Of a stretch of 64,000 bases of DNA, positions 23,209-37,020 are shown in pieces. Under the pieces are notes generated by a model, which was not told the origin of the DNA, searched no databases, and saw nothing but the letters and a program-made list of their open reading frames with translations. The translations under genes were made by a program, and so were the position numbers. The DNA comes from Prinia subflava. Taxonomy: Eukaryota; Chordata; Aves; Passeriformes; Cisticolidae. Location of the stretch: assembly GCF_021018805.1 (NCBI RefSeq), contig NC_086250.1, positions 66,971,322-67,035,321 on the forward strand, written 5' to 3'. Positions within the stretch are counted from its first letter, which is position 1, and the number at the start of each line of letters is the position of its first letter.

Positions 23209-26200
23209 AGTCAATGGCCAGGCATGGGCAGCAAAGGGCCATTCCTTATCATGCCATATAAAAGGAAGGAGACTGTCCCTTCACCCCAGGTGTTGACAGG
23301 GAAGGGGTAGGACAGGCTCTTTTAAAGACTGTTCTATAGCAGAGTGAATCAGACCCTCTCCAGGTTCCCGTGCAAGGCAATTTCTTCCTTTCATTAGATG
23401 GTGATCTTGTTTTGCCAAGAAACAGGTTTTGAATTTCAAATTATTTAATTGATTGGTTCAGAGGAAGGTTCATGAACTGACACTTGGGAATGTGATGGTT
23501 TCTTGTCTGTCCACATCATCCTAGAAGCAATTTCAAAGCACACGTGGCAGCATTTGTATCTTCTCTCACTAGTGAATAGAGGCCCCTTTTATTGTGGCTT
23601 TATCAGACTGGTTTTGTCCTCCATCTTTCAGATGAGGACATGGTATTAAGGCTGCTGTGGGCCAGTGTTTGCTCCTGTGCTGCCTTTCATTGATGTGGTA
23701 CAGATATAATTATTTTGTTCTTCCCTTTTTCTGCACAATAACTAGCGTTATTTTGATTTTTTTTTTAATCATTACTTGTTTTTAATGTTCATAGTAGAAA
23801 TTGTAAACAAATTCAGGCACACATGGATTATGACTGTTATTGATACTTGCTTTCAAAAAATACCTCTTCAAATAAAATCAGTTATGTGGTCAAAGAGATA
23901 TTAATTTCATGAGCTGGTTGATGGAATTCTTCCTTTATGGCACTTTAGTTCAATGGTGCAAATATATAGACTAATATATTTGTGTGTGTGTAGATGCTTA
24001 TTTCAAAGTGAGGAATTTTTACTGCCAACTGTACCAAAGCAATATGTTAGGGCTGTAAAATGGGGAATTACTTGCATGTAATTAATTTTTCATTGCTGTA
24101 CATGCATATATGTGCTTTATTGCCTCTTCACTAGACAGAACGAAAAATATACACAGTTTTACCTATGGGCAATTCAACACAGTAATGAGACTCTTCAGGT
24201 ATGAAAATTCATCTCTCCTCTTTCTCACTCCCTGTCACACAAATAGGAACTGGCTTCTGCTGAGGTGTCAGCCCAAAATCAGTTCTTCACAAGGAAGAGA
24301 ATGAAACCCAGGGTATTTCTCTGCAATCAGTTCTGTATTGTTACGTATGCTGAATGATAAAGCTTTGGCAGACAAAAAATCAAAGCATCCCTTTACACCT
24401 GCTTGAACACTGAACTCCTCAAAACTCAAGTCCCTCTTTATGTTTGTTAATATTTATGCTATATATATGATGATATATAAATATGATCCATTTTTTATTT
24501 CTCTGAGTTCAAATCACACAATGTATTTATGGGTTTTTACCTGTATCAGATATGAAAGGAAGGAATTGTGGATATCTGAGTCACTTGCTGAAGACAAGTG
24601 CTGTTGACCCATTTTATAAGAGCTGTATTGAAATAAGGTCACAGCAGGCTTGTGTGACCTATGGGAGACCCTGTAGGTTGGACTGGCTTTGTTGACTGCT
24701 TTGAACTCATACTTTAATGATTTGAATGCCATCTTCACATTTAACATAATCTTCAAAAGACAATTTAACTTCTTCAATAATATTTTTGTGTTGAGAGCAA
24801 TGTTTAATTTCACAGAAGAATCATTTTGCAGAGAAAGATGGCAAATGTTAACCTTTAAAATCATAGTGATTTATTCCACTAACTCGTTGCAGACCTCTAC
24901 TGCTTATCATCATGAGCTGATGGAGCTGTTCTATTCATAGGCCATTGCTGTTGCTGGATTCACTGATGTTCCCAGACACATTTCCTTGGAAATTGGGCTC
25001 AAAGATAAGGTTGGCAGAGGTGTAATATAGAATTGCCAATGAATGGGCATTCCTGCCTTTCTCTGATGTGTCTGGTACCCAGCACACTGAACACAATGGG
25101 TCTGTGGTATGATCGATGGCTGATCTTAACAATTCCCAGTTTCTTTTGTTATTCTCTACTTTTGCTGAAGTAAAGAAAACAGCACTCTATCTACCAAAAA
25201 AAGGAGATAACAAGGTTTTCAGATATAGCCTCCCAGAGAATTTATATAATTTTTTTATGTCTGTAGCACAGGCTGATAGGAAATCTTTATTTGACATTGC
25301 TGTAGCATCTGTCTCCCCCTGAAATCATCTGTGTCTTGCTGCAGACCTCAGATGCAGCCTTGCCTGTTCCCCAGGTGAATGGGGCTGATTCCAAACCCTG
25401 ATCATATTTCCATTTGCACTTGTAAGGGTTGGCAGTTCATCTATCAATCACCCCCTGCCACCTTGTCTCTCTTCAGAAGTCAAGCTTTTGATACCTTTTT
25501 CCAAGTAAGCCCATGGGAACTCTAAAAACCCTTCTATGAATGTACCCAAAAGATACTTGGGATTTTTTTATTGTGCTTCACCACCAAAGAAAAAAACCCC
25601 TATCTAACAGATGACTATATATATTTTAGGCAGATTACTGATTCTGATCTGCTGTTCCCCATTTCCATATGACCTTTTCAAGAAAAATCGGGATGTCACG
25701 AACTCTAATGATAATATCTTGGGATCTTCCAGCAAGTGGGTTATTAGGTAAAATACTTAGTGCAATAACTTTTATCTGGTCAGTGACAAGGATTTAAATG
25801 GTTTGTTCTCTCTTCATCATATTCCTCCCATTTGAATGTCCTGAATCAATAGAACAAGTTCAAGAGAAAAAAAAGATGCAGAAATGCAGGCTCCTTTAAC
25901 TATGAATAAAGTCTGCATAGTAAATTGGAGCAGCGGGGGAAGAGAATTCCAATTTGATTTGCAAATTGACTCTCTTCCACTCCCATTTGCAGAAATAAGG
26001 CCCATATGCCCAGTAAGCAATTGCTGCTCAAGGTAAAGCTCTGCACCACAGAGGGTTTCTTGGCAGCAAATGAAAGGAACATTGCCACTCTGTTACGTAT
26101 GCCAGCTCCAATAAATCTGTGGATTAGTTTCCTGGCTGCCACAATTGAGCCAACTGAAAACCATATGGTTCTCCTTTCTTAAACATTGCCATTCAAAGGG

Positions 26201-27122
26201 AGCATGGCCACCTCCCCTCCAGAGCTGTTTTTGTTCTGAGGAGAGCTCCACAAAAATAAGGAACCATAAATATGGGAGAAGTCTGTGACTTTATTTATCC
26301 CTTTTGCCTAGTCCAGCTGATGGCATGAGATCACAATTGCATTTTATTGGCCTTCTTGCAATTTCCTCCTGTTTTCAGTCTGCCCTCTGGTTCTCTTTAT
26401 GAATTGGAGTGTGGCACAGCATGTTCATCTGGCTTATTTATTTGCAAGGAAGTGTCCCTGGGATGTATTCTGAATCATTCTTGTATAATCCTAGAGAGGC
26501 TTATGAAAGAGTTTTGTAGTTCTTGGGATGAAAATGAGATTTTGGGTTGGGGATCTATTTTTTACTTTATTTTTCCCAAGTGTCAGTGATATGCTCTTAC
26601 TAGTTAAGCACTAACCTCCATCTATAAAGGTGCTGGGGCCTGGCCCAGCTGTTGTTCTCTTACAGATAGATTTGGCTTTTGCCAAAAGCTTCATCAGCTG
26701 ATGGGATAAACCCCTTGCATGAGTGACGGATACAGGACAAAGCCAAAGAAAAAGACTGAGTTAAATGGGGAGTGCCTAACCTGTTCATCTAGAAAGCAAG
26801 GAATACCTTCCTTCTTGAAATCAATCTTTAAAGTCTCTTCTAAACAGAAGGGTCCCACTCCTGTGTGTGAATGTAGGCAACCAGCAGTGGGTGTGGCTGC
26901 CACATCAGCAGAGATTTTGGTCAGGAGCTGTGAGACTCCCACTGGAACACCTAGGTGGAAAACAGATTCCCTCTTGAAGTAGCTTAGTTTGAAAATTTCA
27001 TCTTCATGCTTGTAGAATTGACAAGCCAAGACTATTTTTTTAAATGTGAAGTCTGTCTTTAGTCCTAATTCTGTAGTAGTTTAACCTTTTTTTTGGATAG
27101 TGCTTTAGCTGCTTTCATTTGA
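23209..27122. other. Unique non-coding DNA, AT-rich
   Basis: No recognisable gene, RNA gene or dated repeat. Short simple sequences only: a T-run near 23758-23767, (TG)5 near 23981-23992 and AT-rich tracts near 24460-24485. Confidence 0.55.
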
Positions 27123-27183
27123 CTTTTCTCTTTTTCTCTCTTTCTCTCCCTCTCACTCTCTTCTTTTTTTTTTTCTTTTTTTG
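27123..27183 (+). repeat. Pyrimidine-rich (CT)n/T-rich tract
   Basis: About 60 bp of nearly pure C/T on the plus strand, moving from CTTTCTCTCCCTCTCACTCT to a long T run. It could adopt triplex (H-DNA) structure in principle. No exon follows. Confidence 0.8.
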
Positions 27184-28039
27184 GCTAAGAGAAGCTTAAC
27201 CTAAATCTTGATACCAATATAATCTCCAGACCAAATATATCTATACAGGAAAGTTACTTACTCTCCTTTTCAGATTCCTGCTTTTGAAATAAAGCCTCTT
27301 AACAGCACCATAAGTGTCTCCGCATCGGTGAGCTTGTACACTTCTGCTGAAATCAATAGCATTGGAGTAGTTCAATGTTTTTATGGAGACAAAGGTATTC
27401 TTTACAGGGGCAGCAAGAATGTAATTCAACTTGCTGTGTTATCCAGGTAATCACTGTGCAAACCATTTTTTCTTTTGCTTGGGTGGCATCTCTCCTCTCA
27501 CCTCTCATTTTGTGGTTCTTGATCCAGCTCTTGAAACAGACTTAGATGCATCACTTTACACAACCCTTTCACTCATTAATATAGTAAGAAAATAAGTGTA
27601 GATTTCTAATTCTTTCCTTTTTTCACCTGTGGTTTGCATTTTGAGCTAAGTCATGACTTACCCTCTTTCCAAGCAGTGTAAATGAGTCAGAGGAGTCTTA
27701 GAAGGTGAAGTAGAACAAGACACCCCAGCTTTAATTCTTCTGGAAGGCAATTTTACTTATTCAGAGCCTAAACTCAATACCCAAAACCTCCTTCTGCTAT
27801 ACAGCAGGTTTCTATTTTTCCAAAGCCCTCAGTCAAAAATACATTTTTTCCCAGCAGGAAATAGCTTTTTCCTTCTGTTATCTGATACCATCTGATGAAC
27901 TTCAGACCTAGACTCACCAGAAGATTACTTTTGGCAGTACAGTTGTTTGCAGTTCTGTGGTTTGTCACTAGACTTGCAATTGTGGACAGAGCTACAAGAT
28001 CAGCAATGCTTTATCTGAGGATCCTGCTGGAAAAGGGAT
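27184..28039. other. Unique non-coding DNA
   Basis: Nothing recognised on either strand. Confidence 0.5.
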
Positions 28040-28125
28040 GATCTTGTGCTGAGGATTCAGGAATGGGGCTTGCATCCTGTTTCTGCCACTGGGTGCCTGT
28101 ATGGTCTTTGTCTATTTTACATCAG
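28040..28125 (+). mobile_element. MIR-like SINE relic (diverged)
   Basis: GCTGAGGATTCAGGAATGGG, GCTTGCATCCTGTTTCTGCC and CACTGGGTGCCTGTATGG follow the order of the tRNA-derived part of amniote MIR-type SINEs (GATTCAGGA, then CTGCCACTG). The CCTTGGGCAAG core is not preserved, so the call is tentative. Confidence 0.35.
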
Positions 28126-28934
28126 TTGTTTCTTTTTCTCAGCATTTGTTAGTATGAATTGACCTTTCTCAGCTTATTTTGCAAGCCTGTTGCATAAACA
28201 GTTGCTCTCTCCTTTGCATGGATCCTATACACACAAATCCCAGCTGTAGCTTCTGTGTGCTGCAAAATACACATAACACATTTGCCTTTACCATTTCCCC
28301 TAAAATGCCTCAGACAACTACAACCAAAGCTCTCAGCAAATCCTTAAACATCAGGTTCTGAAACTGAAAGCCAAAATTGCCTTCTATGTCTTGGACACCC
28401 GAAAAGGGAAAAACCAAACCAAGTAAGAAGAACTTTAAGTGAAATAACTTACCAGCAGACAAAGATGAGCATGTGAAAGGTGGGTGACAACACAGAGAAA
28501 GTGAGTGAGCAATCAAATTGTTCTGGAAGAACATTGCAAGTCTGGCTTTTCTTGATGCTCTTGCCAGCTCTGTGGTCCCAGGGCTCTCAGCCTCCCACCA
28601 GGAGCAGACCTGGAGCAGAAGTTGGAATAATTGAAGCCCCAGACTCAGTTTTGCAGGCTGTTCAATTTTAGGTGTCCTTGTTTCACCTCCAGGTACAGGA
28701 GGAATGGTGAGGCAGGTAATGTGAGTAGCTCTCAACTGGTGTCAAATGCAAAGTGTTCCTATGAAGTGGAGAACCCCTCTGCTCTGAACTCTTCCAGAGT
28801 TCTCTCCTGCACCTTTCATACATCATCTTACTTGGTTCATTCACACAGCAAGGTACCAACCCTCCCCCATTGTGCACACCAGAGCTGTTATCACTTCCCC
28901 AAGGACAGCCTATTTCCTTGGGGCAGAGAAGCCC
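28126..28934. other. Unique non-coding DNA
   Basis: No gene or repeat recognised. The 141-codon minus-strand frame at 28310-28735 has no known domain. Confidence 0.5.
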
Positions 28935-29005
28935 TTTAAGGCAAATACACAGGACAAAATCTATCCCTGGTGCAATTCCATTGAAGTCACTGGGGTTTTA
29001 CACCT
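28935..29005. repeat. Ancient amniote interspersed repeat relic
   Basis: CAATTCCATTGAAGTCACTG followed by GGGGTTTTACACCTGAGAG resembles a motif common in bird, turtle and crocodile genomes (CCATTGAAGTCAATGG followed by a TTACAC block). I cannot name the family with certainty; an L3/CR1-type origin is possible. Confidence 0.4.
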
Positions 29006-31985
29006 GAGAGAGATGTGAAGCTGTTGCATAAAGGCAGATATTGTCCCTTTCATTTACCTCTCTATGAATTTGAAATAAGCTCCTTTGCTTGTGACTTATT
29101 TCTGTTTAAACTCCTTATTTTTTTAAGCACGGTATCCTTTTACACTATTGTTCCTACTGGAAACATTCAAATGATTAGGCAGCAAAAGGAAAACATGGAC
29201 CAGCATCAGCTGCCACTCTCTCCCACTGAAGTACCACGAGGGACTGCACAGTTTGCATTGCTTTTCATCCCTTAGCTCTCCAAGGAGGAAACTGCCATCA
29301 AAAATGGGCAGGCTGTTGTATTTTAAAGGTGAATAGTATCCCGCAAAGCTGTCCTCTAAACTCTAAACACAGACTTGCCTCAGCATCATTGAAATGCCCT
29401 CAGCTGATCTCAGTGTATTTTTCTCACTGTAGGGGATTTTGTAGGTAAGGCAAACAGTTGTGGAGACAGAGATACAGGTTCAAAGCAACCTTTACTCCTC
29501 CTGTTATCTGTGAACTTGCAAAGTGTGAGTCTTTCATGCGCTTTTCCTTCCATCTGAGATCACATAGATATTGGCTTTCAGAGGAATAGTTCTCTTCATC
29601 AGACAGAGACAAATATTGAATAGGAGTAAAGACTGGGGTGTACGTATGAATATAAAGAAAAGCTTATGGGTACAAGTGCATGGCTGTGCATGGATGTGAT
29701 GCCCTTGATCAGCATTCAAAGTTTGGATTCAGCCCCCTTCTCCAGCCTGGAAGAATCCCACAGTCCTCTCAACAATCCTTCCTTTTCAGGAGTCTGTTCA
29801 TTTTGAAGGAGATTTCTGGGCTCTGTTTTTACAATTTGGGCAAAATTATTTCAGGAGGTGAAACAAAATCCCAGCATTTAAGTAAGCTCCAGAGCTGGAA
29901 GGAATGTAATGCCTTTGTCTGGGACTGCCCCAAATGTGCCATTTGACTCAATGCCTTCTTCTGAAGAAGCATCTTTCAAAAAGTGTCCCAGCAAAACTGC
30001 TGAAGCCAGGTTTCTGTACAACCTTCTATGAACTGGTCTGGATTCATCAGCATTATACTAAGAGTTGGGCTGGTTGTTAACATATGTTTTCTGTGTGTTA
30101 TAAGGGTCTTGAATGTCTTCCAGGTGTCTCTTAAATACTATTTTGTGCCCAAGGAATCTCATACCACTGGACTACAAGTTGTCTGCTGCTTGACAGCTGT
30201 CAGAAAAGAGAAACAACAATGAAAAATATTTTTTTCCCTGAAAAATCAACAAGTGTTGCTGTGGACAACGTGGCAGGAATGAATTCCTGGGGATATGTAA
30301 TCCAGGATGAAGGCTTATCAAATACATTCAGGGGTTTAGCATGGGAGTGATATTTTTTAGCAGGAATGTGGGCTAGATAAGAGCAGAAACTTGGACAACC
30401 AGGTGGAATGAGACCTGGAAGACTTGTAAAATGAGTTAAGAAGGAAGACAGATTTCTACAAAACTCAGTATTCTGAACAAAGCTGGCAGCTTGGTAGGTT
30501 TTTGTTATCAGTGCCTGGGGAGGCTCATTTGGATGCTGAGCAGGGAAAACATCTGACCCTGTGTAGTCTCTACAGTATATGTGCTTGCATGTGTGCTATT
30601 TGTCTCAACACCTTGTATTACCAGAGGAGAGAAACAGATGTTTTGAGGACCTGACTCATCTCATCCCAATTTAGCTGAAATAGGACGAGGTGGTTCATGA
30701 CCTAAACACTCCTGTTTCTATTAAGAGAACAGAGAGCTCAGGCAGCCAGTTTGGATCAGGTGTCTCAGCTGGGAACATCCTTTTCCAACCTTGTACTACA
30801 AAATTGTCTTCTCTTAAATGAAATTTGTGGAGAAAATTGAGCTATGAGTACCCTGGCCAGTGCCATAGGCCACAGAGGCTGGTTTAAATGTGTGCAATGC
30901 ACATTTTAAATAATGACATTTTTGTTTACACATGACTCTGGGAAATAGCTTTGTCCCATCCTTCAAATGCCCCTCTCAATAAGAAGCTGCATCTTCGCTG
31001 ACAAAGAGAAGATTTAGTGGGTGTTTAGTGTAACTGATTATCTGCTGATTCAATCAGTTATGTGAACCTGGAGCCAAAGAGAACATTATGTGGCTTTATG
31101 CTGGTGTGGCAGCTGCTCTGCTGCTCGACCCTGTGACATGTTTGCTGTCTGGTGTAAATATTTGCATCTGTCAGAGAAACCTGCCCTGTCCCCTACTGCC
31201 AAATTGTTCTGCTACAGAGACTGAAATCTTCCTTATTAGCTTTCATTAGACCAAGTACAACCTGATCAGAATTCAGGTGGAATAAATTGGATGGAAAAAA
31301 TAAATCTTTGAAAGAAATAAATGCAGCAATATTCCAACAATACAGCTAGAAAGGTTTCAAGGTGGAGTCTATTCAAAGCCTGCTCTTGCCTTTAGTAGCC
31401 CCTCTATTCTGTCTTTACACAGTTGCCTTTTGTATTGGATCTGTTTTCCCAGTTGCATGGATGTAAAAGCAAAGAAAATGAGGCTGACAGTGATCCTGTG
31501 TGGAGTAAACTGCAAAGGCAGGTATCGACAGGGAAAATGACATGCAGTTCTGCATGGGAAAGCCCTAAAGTGCAATTCCTTCTTTTTTTGTGGCTGGAAC
31601 TTCTCTCCATCCAGAACAGCACAACCACACAGGGGATCCAACCAACTGCTTCAGTGACACTGACCTTTTGCAAGCAGTGACTGACACTTTACAGAGACTT
31701 TAACACAGCAATTCTTAGTGTGTTCCACTTCAGCTGCCTGGAGAGTGGGGGAGAAATATTCATATACACGCTATTGTATACACTTGCTTTGTTCTCACCA
31801 TCCCCCATGGAACAAGAGAAACAAATGCACTTCCTACAGAGACTTGTTCATGTCTGGATTTGGAAAGACCACAGCTTGGCTGCTCCTTCCAGCTCAGGCT
31901 GCGTGGTTGAGGTTAAGGATGAGCCTGACCTCATCCTCCCTGCTTTTCCTCATCAGCTTCCCTGCCTTATTCATCCTCTCTGCTG
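29006..31985. other. Unique non-coding DNA
   Basis: No gene, RNA or repeat recognised over 3 kb. All open frames are short and without known motifs. Confidence 0.55.
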
Positions 31986-32175
31986 CCTGAAGAGCAATGG
32001 AAATCTCAGGGTATCTGTCCCAGGTGTCCTTCCCAGCACTTCTGGGGCTCCCTGGTTCTCCACAGCCCTTGCCCCTGGCAGCAGAGAGGTGGCACTGGCA
32101 CAGCCTGTGGCAGGAGGTGGAGAGCAGCCCTCACATCCCCTGGCTGCAGGAGGGAACACGGGGACATTGGAGGCT
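31986..32175. other. GC-rich pocket in AT-rich DNA
   Basis: Markedly richer in C and G than its flanks, with CTG/CAG-rich and CCC-rich words but few CpG, so not a typical CpG island. Frames on both strands stay open (31720-32178 plus, 31971-32159 minus), but none resembles a known protein. Possibly an unrecognised repeat or non-coding exon. Confidence 0.3.
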
Positions 32176-32344
32176 TAGGAATCTATGTCCTTACTTTTCC
32201 TAATGAGAGGCAACAGCCTCCAGCTCTGGCATTTCCAAAGGCAGTGCCAGGTGAAGAGGGACTTGTGCTGTGGGGTGACACAGGACAGCTGGCAATTGTG
32301 ACAGCTCAGCTGGAAAATGCTTATCTGTCTCCTGCTTCCTCCAC

Positions 32345-32367
32345 TCTGTCTGTCTGTCTGTCTGTCT
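32345..32367. repeat. (TCTG)n microsatellite
   Basis: Nearly six perfect TCTG units. Confidence 0.9.
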
Positions 32368-35300
32368 CAGGCTGTAAATCCTTTAACTGAGGAAAGACAC
32401 TAAAAAGGGTCTTCCTGGTGTTGCAGCAGCATGGCAGCTGCTCTGTGCCAGCTGCTCCTAAATACTGTGATAACACAGACAAATAATTGAAGTGTGAGGT
32501 CATTCTGATATAAACGGGGTCCAAACTCAACATCTATCTTAGCCCTGTGTCTTAATTGACTCCACTTCTCAATTACCCCGAGGAGACTGAGATAAAAAGA
32601 CAAGACCACAGTCCAGCTGTTATAATAAAGCTGTTTTACTGCAGGGATGTAATGCATAAGTTGTCATAGACTGAGAAGAATGGGTCATTCTGTGCTTAGA
32701 GTTGAGTTTTTAATGCTCACAAGCTGACAAACATAGGTAAAGGCAGCACAGCCTGAAAACAGGGCCATGAGAAAGCATGAAAATAGGAAGCCACCTTGGC
32801 ACACTGGGTTTGAATTTCTAAGCACTTGGGGGGATGAAATGGGAAAGTCTACACTGAAAAAAACCACATTTTGGACTACAGTAATTTGAAGAACCCCTTG
32901 AATTAGTTCTTTGTTTCTTTGGGGATTTTTTTAGGGTTTTTTATTTTTAAAGGTCTTTGTTATAGGGCCAAATTATTGCTAAAAAAAAACCAAACTACTT
33001 TCCTTAAGGATGATGAATTATTTCCATAGGCTTTGAGCTCTTTGTGATCTTCTTGGAGGCTTTGGAAACTCTCCAGCACTGTCAAGAAAAGGATGAGAGA
33101 GAAAAGGGATCCATGTGGGATGGGGCAAAAGTGTGAGACCCCTCTCATTGCAGCTGGGGCTGTGTGCAGGGCTGAGCACACCCCACAGCTCCAGGCTGGG
33201 GAGGCACAATGCTGCCTTCCACTCCCTTGACTCAAAGAACCAGAATCAGAATAAATTATGATATTTGAATATTTTTACAACTTCCATATCAGGGCAATGC
33301 AGCTTTTGCAGATAAATCCATTGTAGTGAGGAAATAAATGGTGAGTTACAAGCTGTCCAGAGAGGAAGGAGTGTGTGGCATTTACTTGGCTGTAATAAAC
33401 TATCTGCCTAATTACTTCACATCCTAGGACATCCTTAATGTTTTACAAGAGAAACACAAAGAAGTGAAGGTACAAAGCACGCTCCTACAGCTTATGTTTT
33501 CTTGCTGATAAACACCCAATCTTCTCTTTGAGTTGATTTATGCAGCTGTGACTATTTGTATGAAGTATCTATTGAAGTTTCCCTTTAATTTAAGACGTGG
33601 TAAATACAGCTTTGTTTAGAAAGTTAAGAGAACGCAATACAGGATTTGGTAAATGGAGCTATAAAAATTACAAAAAGCATGGGGAAAATTCTGTTTTCAG
33701 TGAAAAGACACATAGGTCATAAGAAATTACTCTAGCATAACTCATACACATTAGCTTCTGGATTCTATCTTCACTCTGAACTTTGGACATTGAAGTGTCA
33801 AATCCTTCAGAAAAATCAAATGCTGTTTAAAGGCCATAGGTATTGGAGAAGCCACTTCATCTTTGGGCAAATTGCTCCAATTGCCAAGTATGCTTGTTAA
33901 AAATATGCATCTTGATTTATCTTGCAAGCCTCAGCTTTCAGCCACTAGATATTGTTACAGCATTTTCTGATAAATCAAAAAACCTTTGAGTAAAATCATT
34001 TATGTTAAGTGAATATTTCAAGATGATCAAAGAGATAAATCTTGTTCTGCTGATGATTAAAAGGCTACAAAGAAAAGAAAATAGCAAATAACATGTTTGA
34101 TGTTCAGTTTAGTTGGGGTTTTCTGACAACTGGACTTTACACTGTGTTCTCCAAGCAGTTCCTATCAGATGTATATTCATGACTTTATATACTCTGAGCC
34201 TCAGCAGCAGACTACTCTAAAAAGCCTGTGTTTTAGATGAAGTAAATTCAGGATTCATTCAGCCCTCCCCATGCAATTCCACTCGTTCAGCAGAGGTTGC
34301 CCATCACCTGAAGTTGCAAGGTTGACTTTTTTTACATGATTTGGCAAAGGACTCCTGTTGCTCTGGTACATAACAAAATGGTTAAGGTCACCAATATTTG
34401 CTAATGGCTAAAACAGTCTTGGAGAGATGCAGCAGCTCTCTCTACCTTGTAAAGGAAAGTACCTGTGGCACCTCCATCCTTCAGAGCAGTGATGGCAAAT
34501 ACTGACCATGCAAAAGCAAATGTCGTTCCCATCACAAGCCATCAGAGTCACAGTCCAAAGCCAGAAGATAAACCAATATGGATGTAAAAATGTCATACTG
34601 CAGTTCATTCTTTGGTTTATTTAATTTTTTTTTCTTTCATGAGGTTAGCAGCCAGAATGAAATTGCTTTTTATAGCTGCAATTAATCACGTTTATTACTG
34701 TAATAGCTGGAGACCAACATGATCCCACAACACAGCAAAGGTTTGCTGTGACTGACGTTATGGATACAGAGAAGACACATTTGCTAAAGGTCATCTGTAT
34801 TTCATGACAGAATTTACAGCCTCAGCCAGGGAGACAGATGTGTGTGTTTGTTGTGAACTCCTCTGATGGCAGGAGCTGGATTCCCATCCAGGCTCTCACC
34901 AAGCAACGAGGCTGTGACCAACAGGATGAGACCCTTCAGCACAGCCCTGCTGCCTGCCCATGCTGCTGGCAAGGAGGCTGTGGCTGGGTCACAGAGGCTT
35001 TGTTTCTTTCCTTGGGGATGAAGGCTTCCAGTTTGGTGATCAGAACCCAAATTTGCAGCTCCCACCATCTTCAGGCTGCAGTGTTAGCTGTGCAAATGGG
35101 TTTACTCAGAATACTGTGGCCAATAAAGGACACCTGTATCTGCTTGCTCCTGTATCTCTTTGTTTATTGGGCTTGTGATTTTTATCTCCTTTAGAGCACC
35201 TTGCCTACCCCATGGGTAAGAACTAAAATCAGTTCTTTTTACCTTTCCTATAAGCCTAGATGTTGCTTGTTGAAGGTTGTGGCTGCTCTGCTGTGAAAGG

Positions 35301-36739
35301 TGTAATACTGGTCGAGTTCAAAGATTGACTGGCTGGTGCTGACCAGTTTTGTACTGATAATGAAACTGTGGGACCTCATGGGAGACATAAATCCCTCCCA
35401 GTTATAGACCTGGTAGATATTTATGCAACTGGCCTTGCTGATATCATCTTCCATCTGTCCCTAATTTAAAGTTTTCTCAGGTAATTCTGTGAGAGTAAAT
35501 TTATCCCATTTGGGACTCAAATCTGACACTTGTGCACTCCCAGGGAAATCCACATGCTCTCAATACATCACTATTGATCGTGGTTGGTGCCCCAAATCAG
35601 AAAGATGACAGAAGATACCTGCACACCGACCATTTGCTTATCTAGGTATCAAGCCTGAGGGGATGCTGAGCTGACAGTGAACCTGCTATGCAGTGTCCCT
35701 AATCCAAATATCCTGGAGCAGGCTGCTCTTGTGAGGTCTGATGGACCTTAGTTCTTTTCTTTTTTTACTTTACAAACTGCTTGTTCAACTGTAGTTCCAA
35801 CTGGAGAAAAAAAACCCCTGTGTGTGCTAAATAGTGTGTGCTATTGCAGTGTTTAATGTCAGCTTCATCTCCACTGCAGCTCTTGTTGATGCTGCGAGGG
35901 ATTGACCAGCCTGTGATGTTCTGCTCTCACAGTGTAAGGGCTCCTCCACTCTGCACCTTGCTAGTGAGACCTCAGGGGATAAGGGGAGTTGGGTTTCTGT
36001 GTTAGCCTCCACTTGTGTTTTGTACAAATCTTGCCAAATGTTTCTGCACTTGAACTTCACAGTTAAAGAAACCCCTCATGTTTTGTGTTTGGTGCTTTGC
36101 TGTAGCTTGGTGCTACAGGGATGTCACTGCTGAGGGCCTAACGTGGGATCCCATTTGAACAGCCCTGGTTGCTGTGGCTTTGTCTCACCAAGCCAAGGAG
36201 CTCTGGGTTGAGTGGATATTGTGGGACATCCACAGCATCAAATGCCTGCCCCAGCTGTCCCAGACACCAAATGTGCAGCACAGGCACGTGGCAGCAAGTC
36301 CTCTGTGCCAGGAGCCACGTTCACTGATCCTTGCCCTGCTGCTGACCCCTTATCACACATCAGCAATCACAGTATTAAATACAGCTTCCCACAGCAAATC
36401 CTGGGAGATTTTGTTAGGAGATTTTCCTGTTGCCTCAAGAAACTCCATTGCTCTTTGACTTTTAATAAAGCAATGAGGGAAAAAAAGAAAAAAAAATGTA
36501 ATGAATAATATTAAGCAGCACAGCCACTCAATCAGGAAGTTTGGAAATTCTTTGAGCTTCTTTGTGCAGCTGCAGCAACCAGCCTGTGTGGTTGTGTCCT
36601 GCTGTCACGCTGCCCTGGGGGTGTTTGCTTCTTTTCTGGGTCTGTGTGGCAAGGTTTTGGTAGCAGGAGGCTGCAGGGGTGGCTTCTGTGAGAAGCTGCA
36701 GGAAGCTTTCCCTATGTCCAAAAGAGCCAAAGTCAGCCA
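32368..36739. other. Unique non-coding DNA
   Basis: No gene or mobile element recognised over 4.4 kb. AT-rich parts near 33880-34060 and 34640-34720 look like possible conserved non-coding sequence from their composition, which cannot be confirmed here. Confidence 0.5.
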
Positions 36740-37020
36740 GCTCCAAGATGAACCCAACCCTGGCCAAAGCTGAGCCCAGCAGCAGCAGGGACAGCTCCTC
36801 TGGCATAGCATGGTTAAAAAGGGGGAAAAGTAACTTCAGCTGCACTGGGGAGGGAGAATCTGTGAAAGGTACAGCCCTGCAGACACCCAGGCCAGACCAG
36901 AGGAGGGGCAGGAGCTGCTCCAGGTGCCAGAGCAGAGATCCTGCAGCCCCTGGAGGAGCCCACACCAGAGCAGGGCCGTGCCCAAAGCCAGCAGTGACCC
37001 CATGGGATGCCCCTGCCACA
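36740..37020. other. GC-rich pocket with overlapping open frames
   Basis: GC-rich for about 280 bp. It is open in several frames on both strands, the longest 36528-37019 on the minus strand (163 codons) and 36679-37059 on the plus strand (126 codons). No domain, splice structure or family match is visible, and openness in many frames is expected of stop-poor GC-rich DNA. Not called as a gene. Confidence 0.3.
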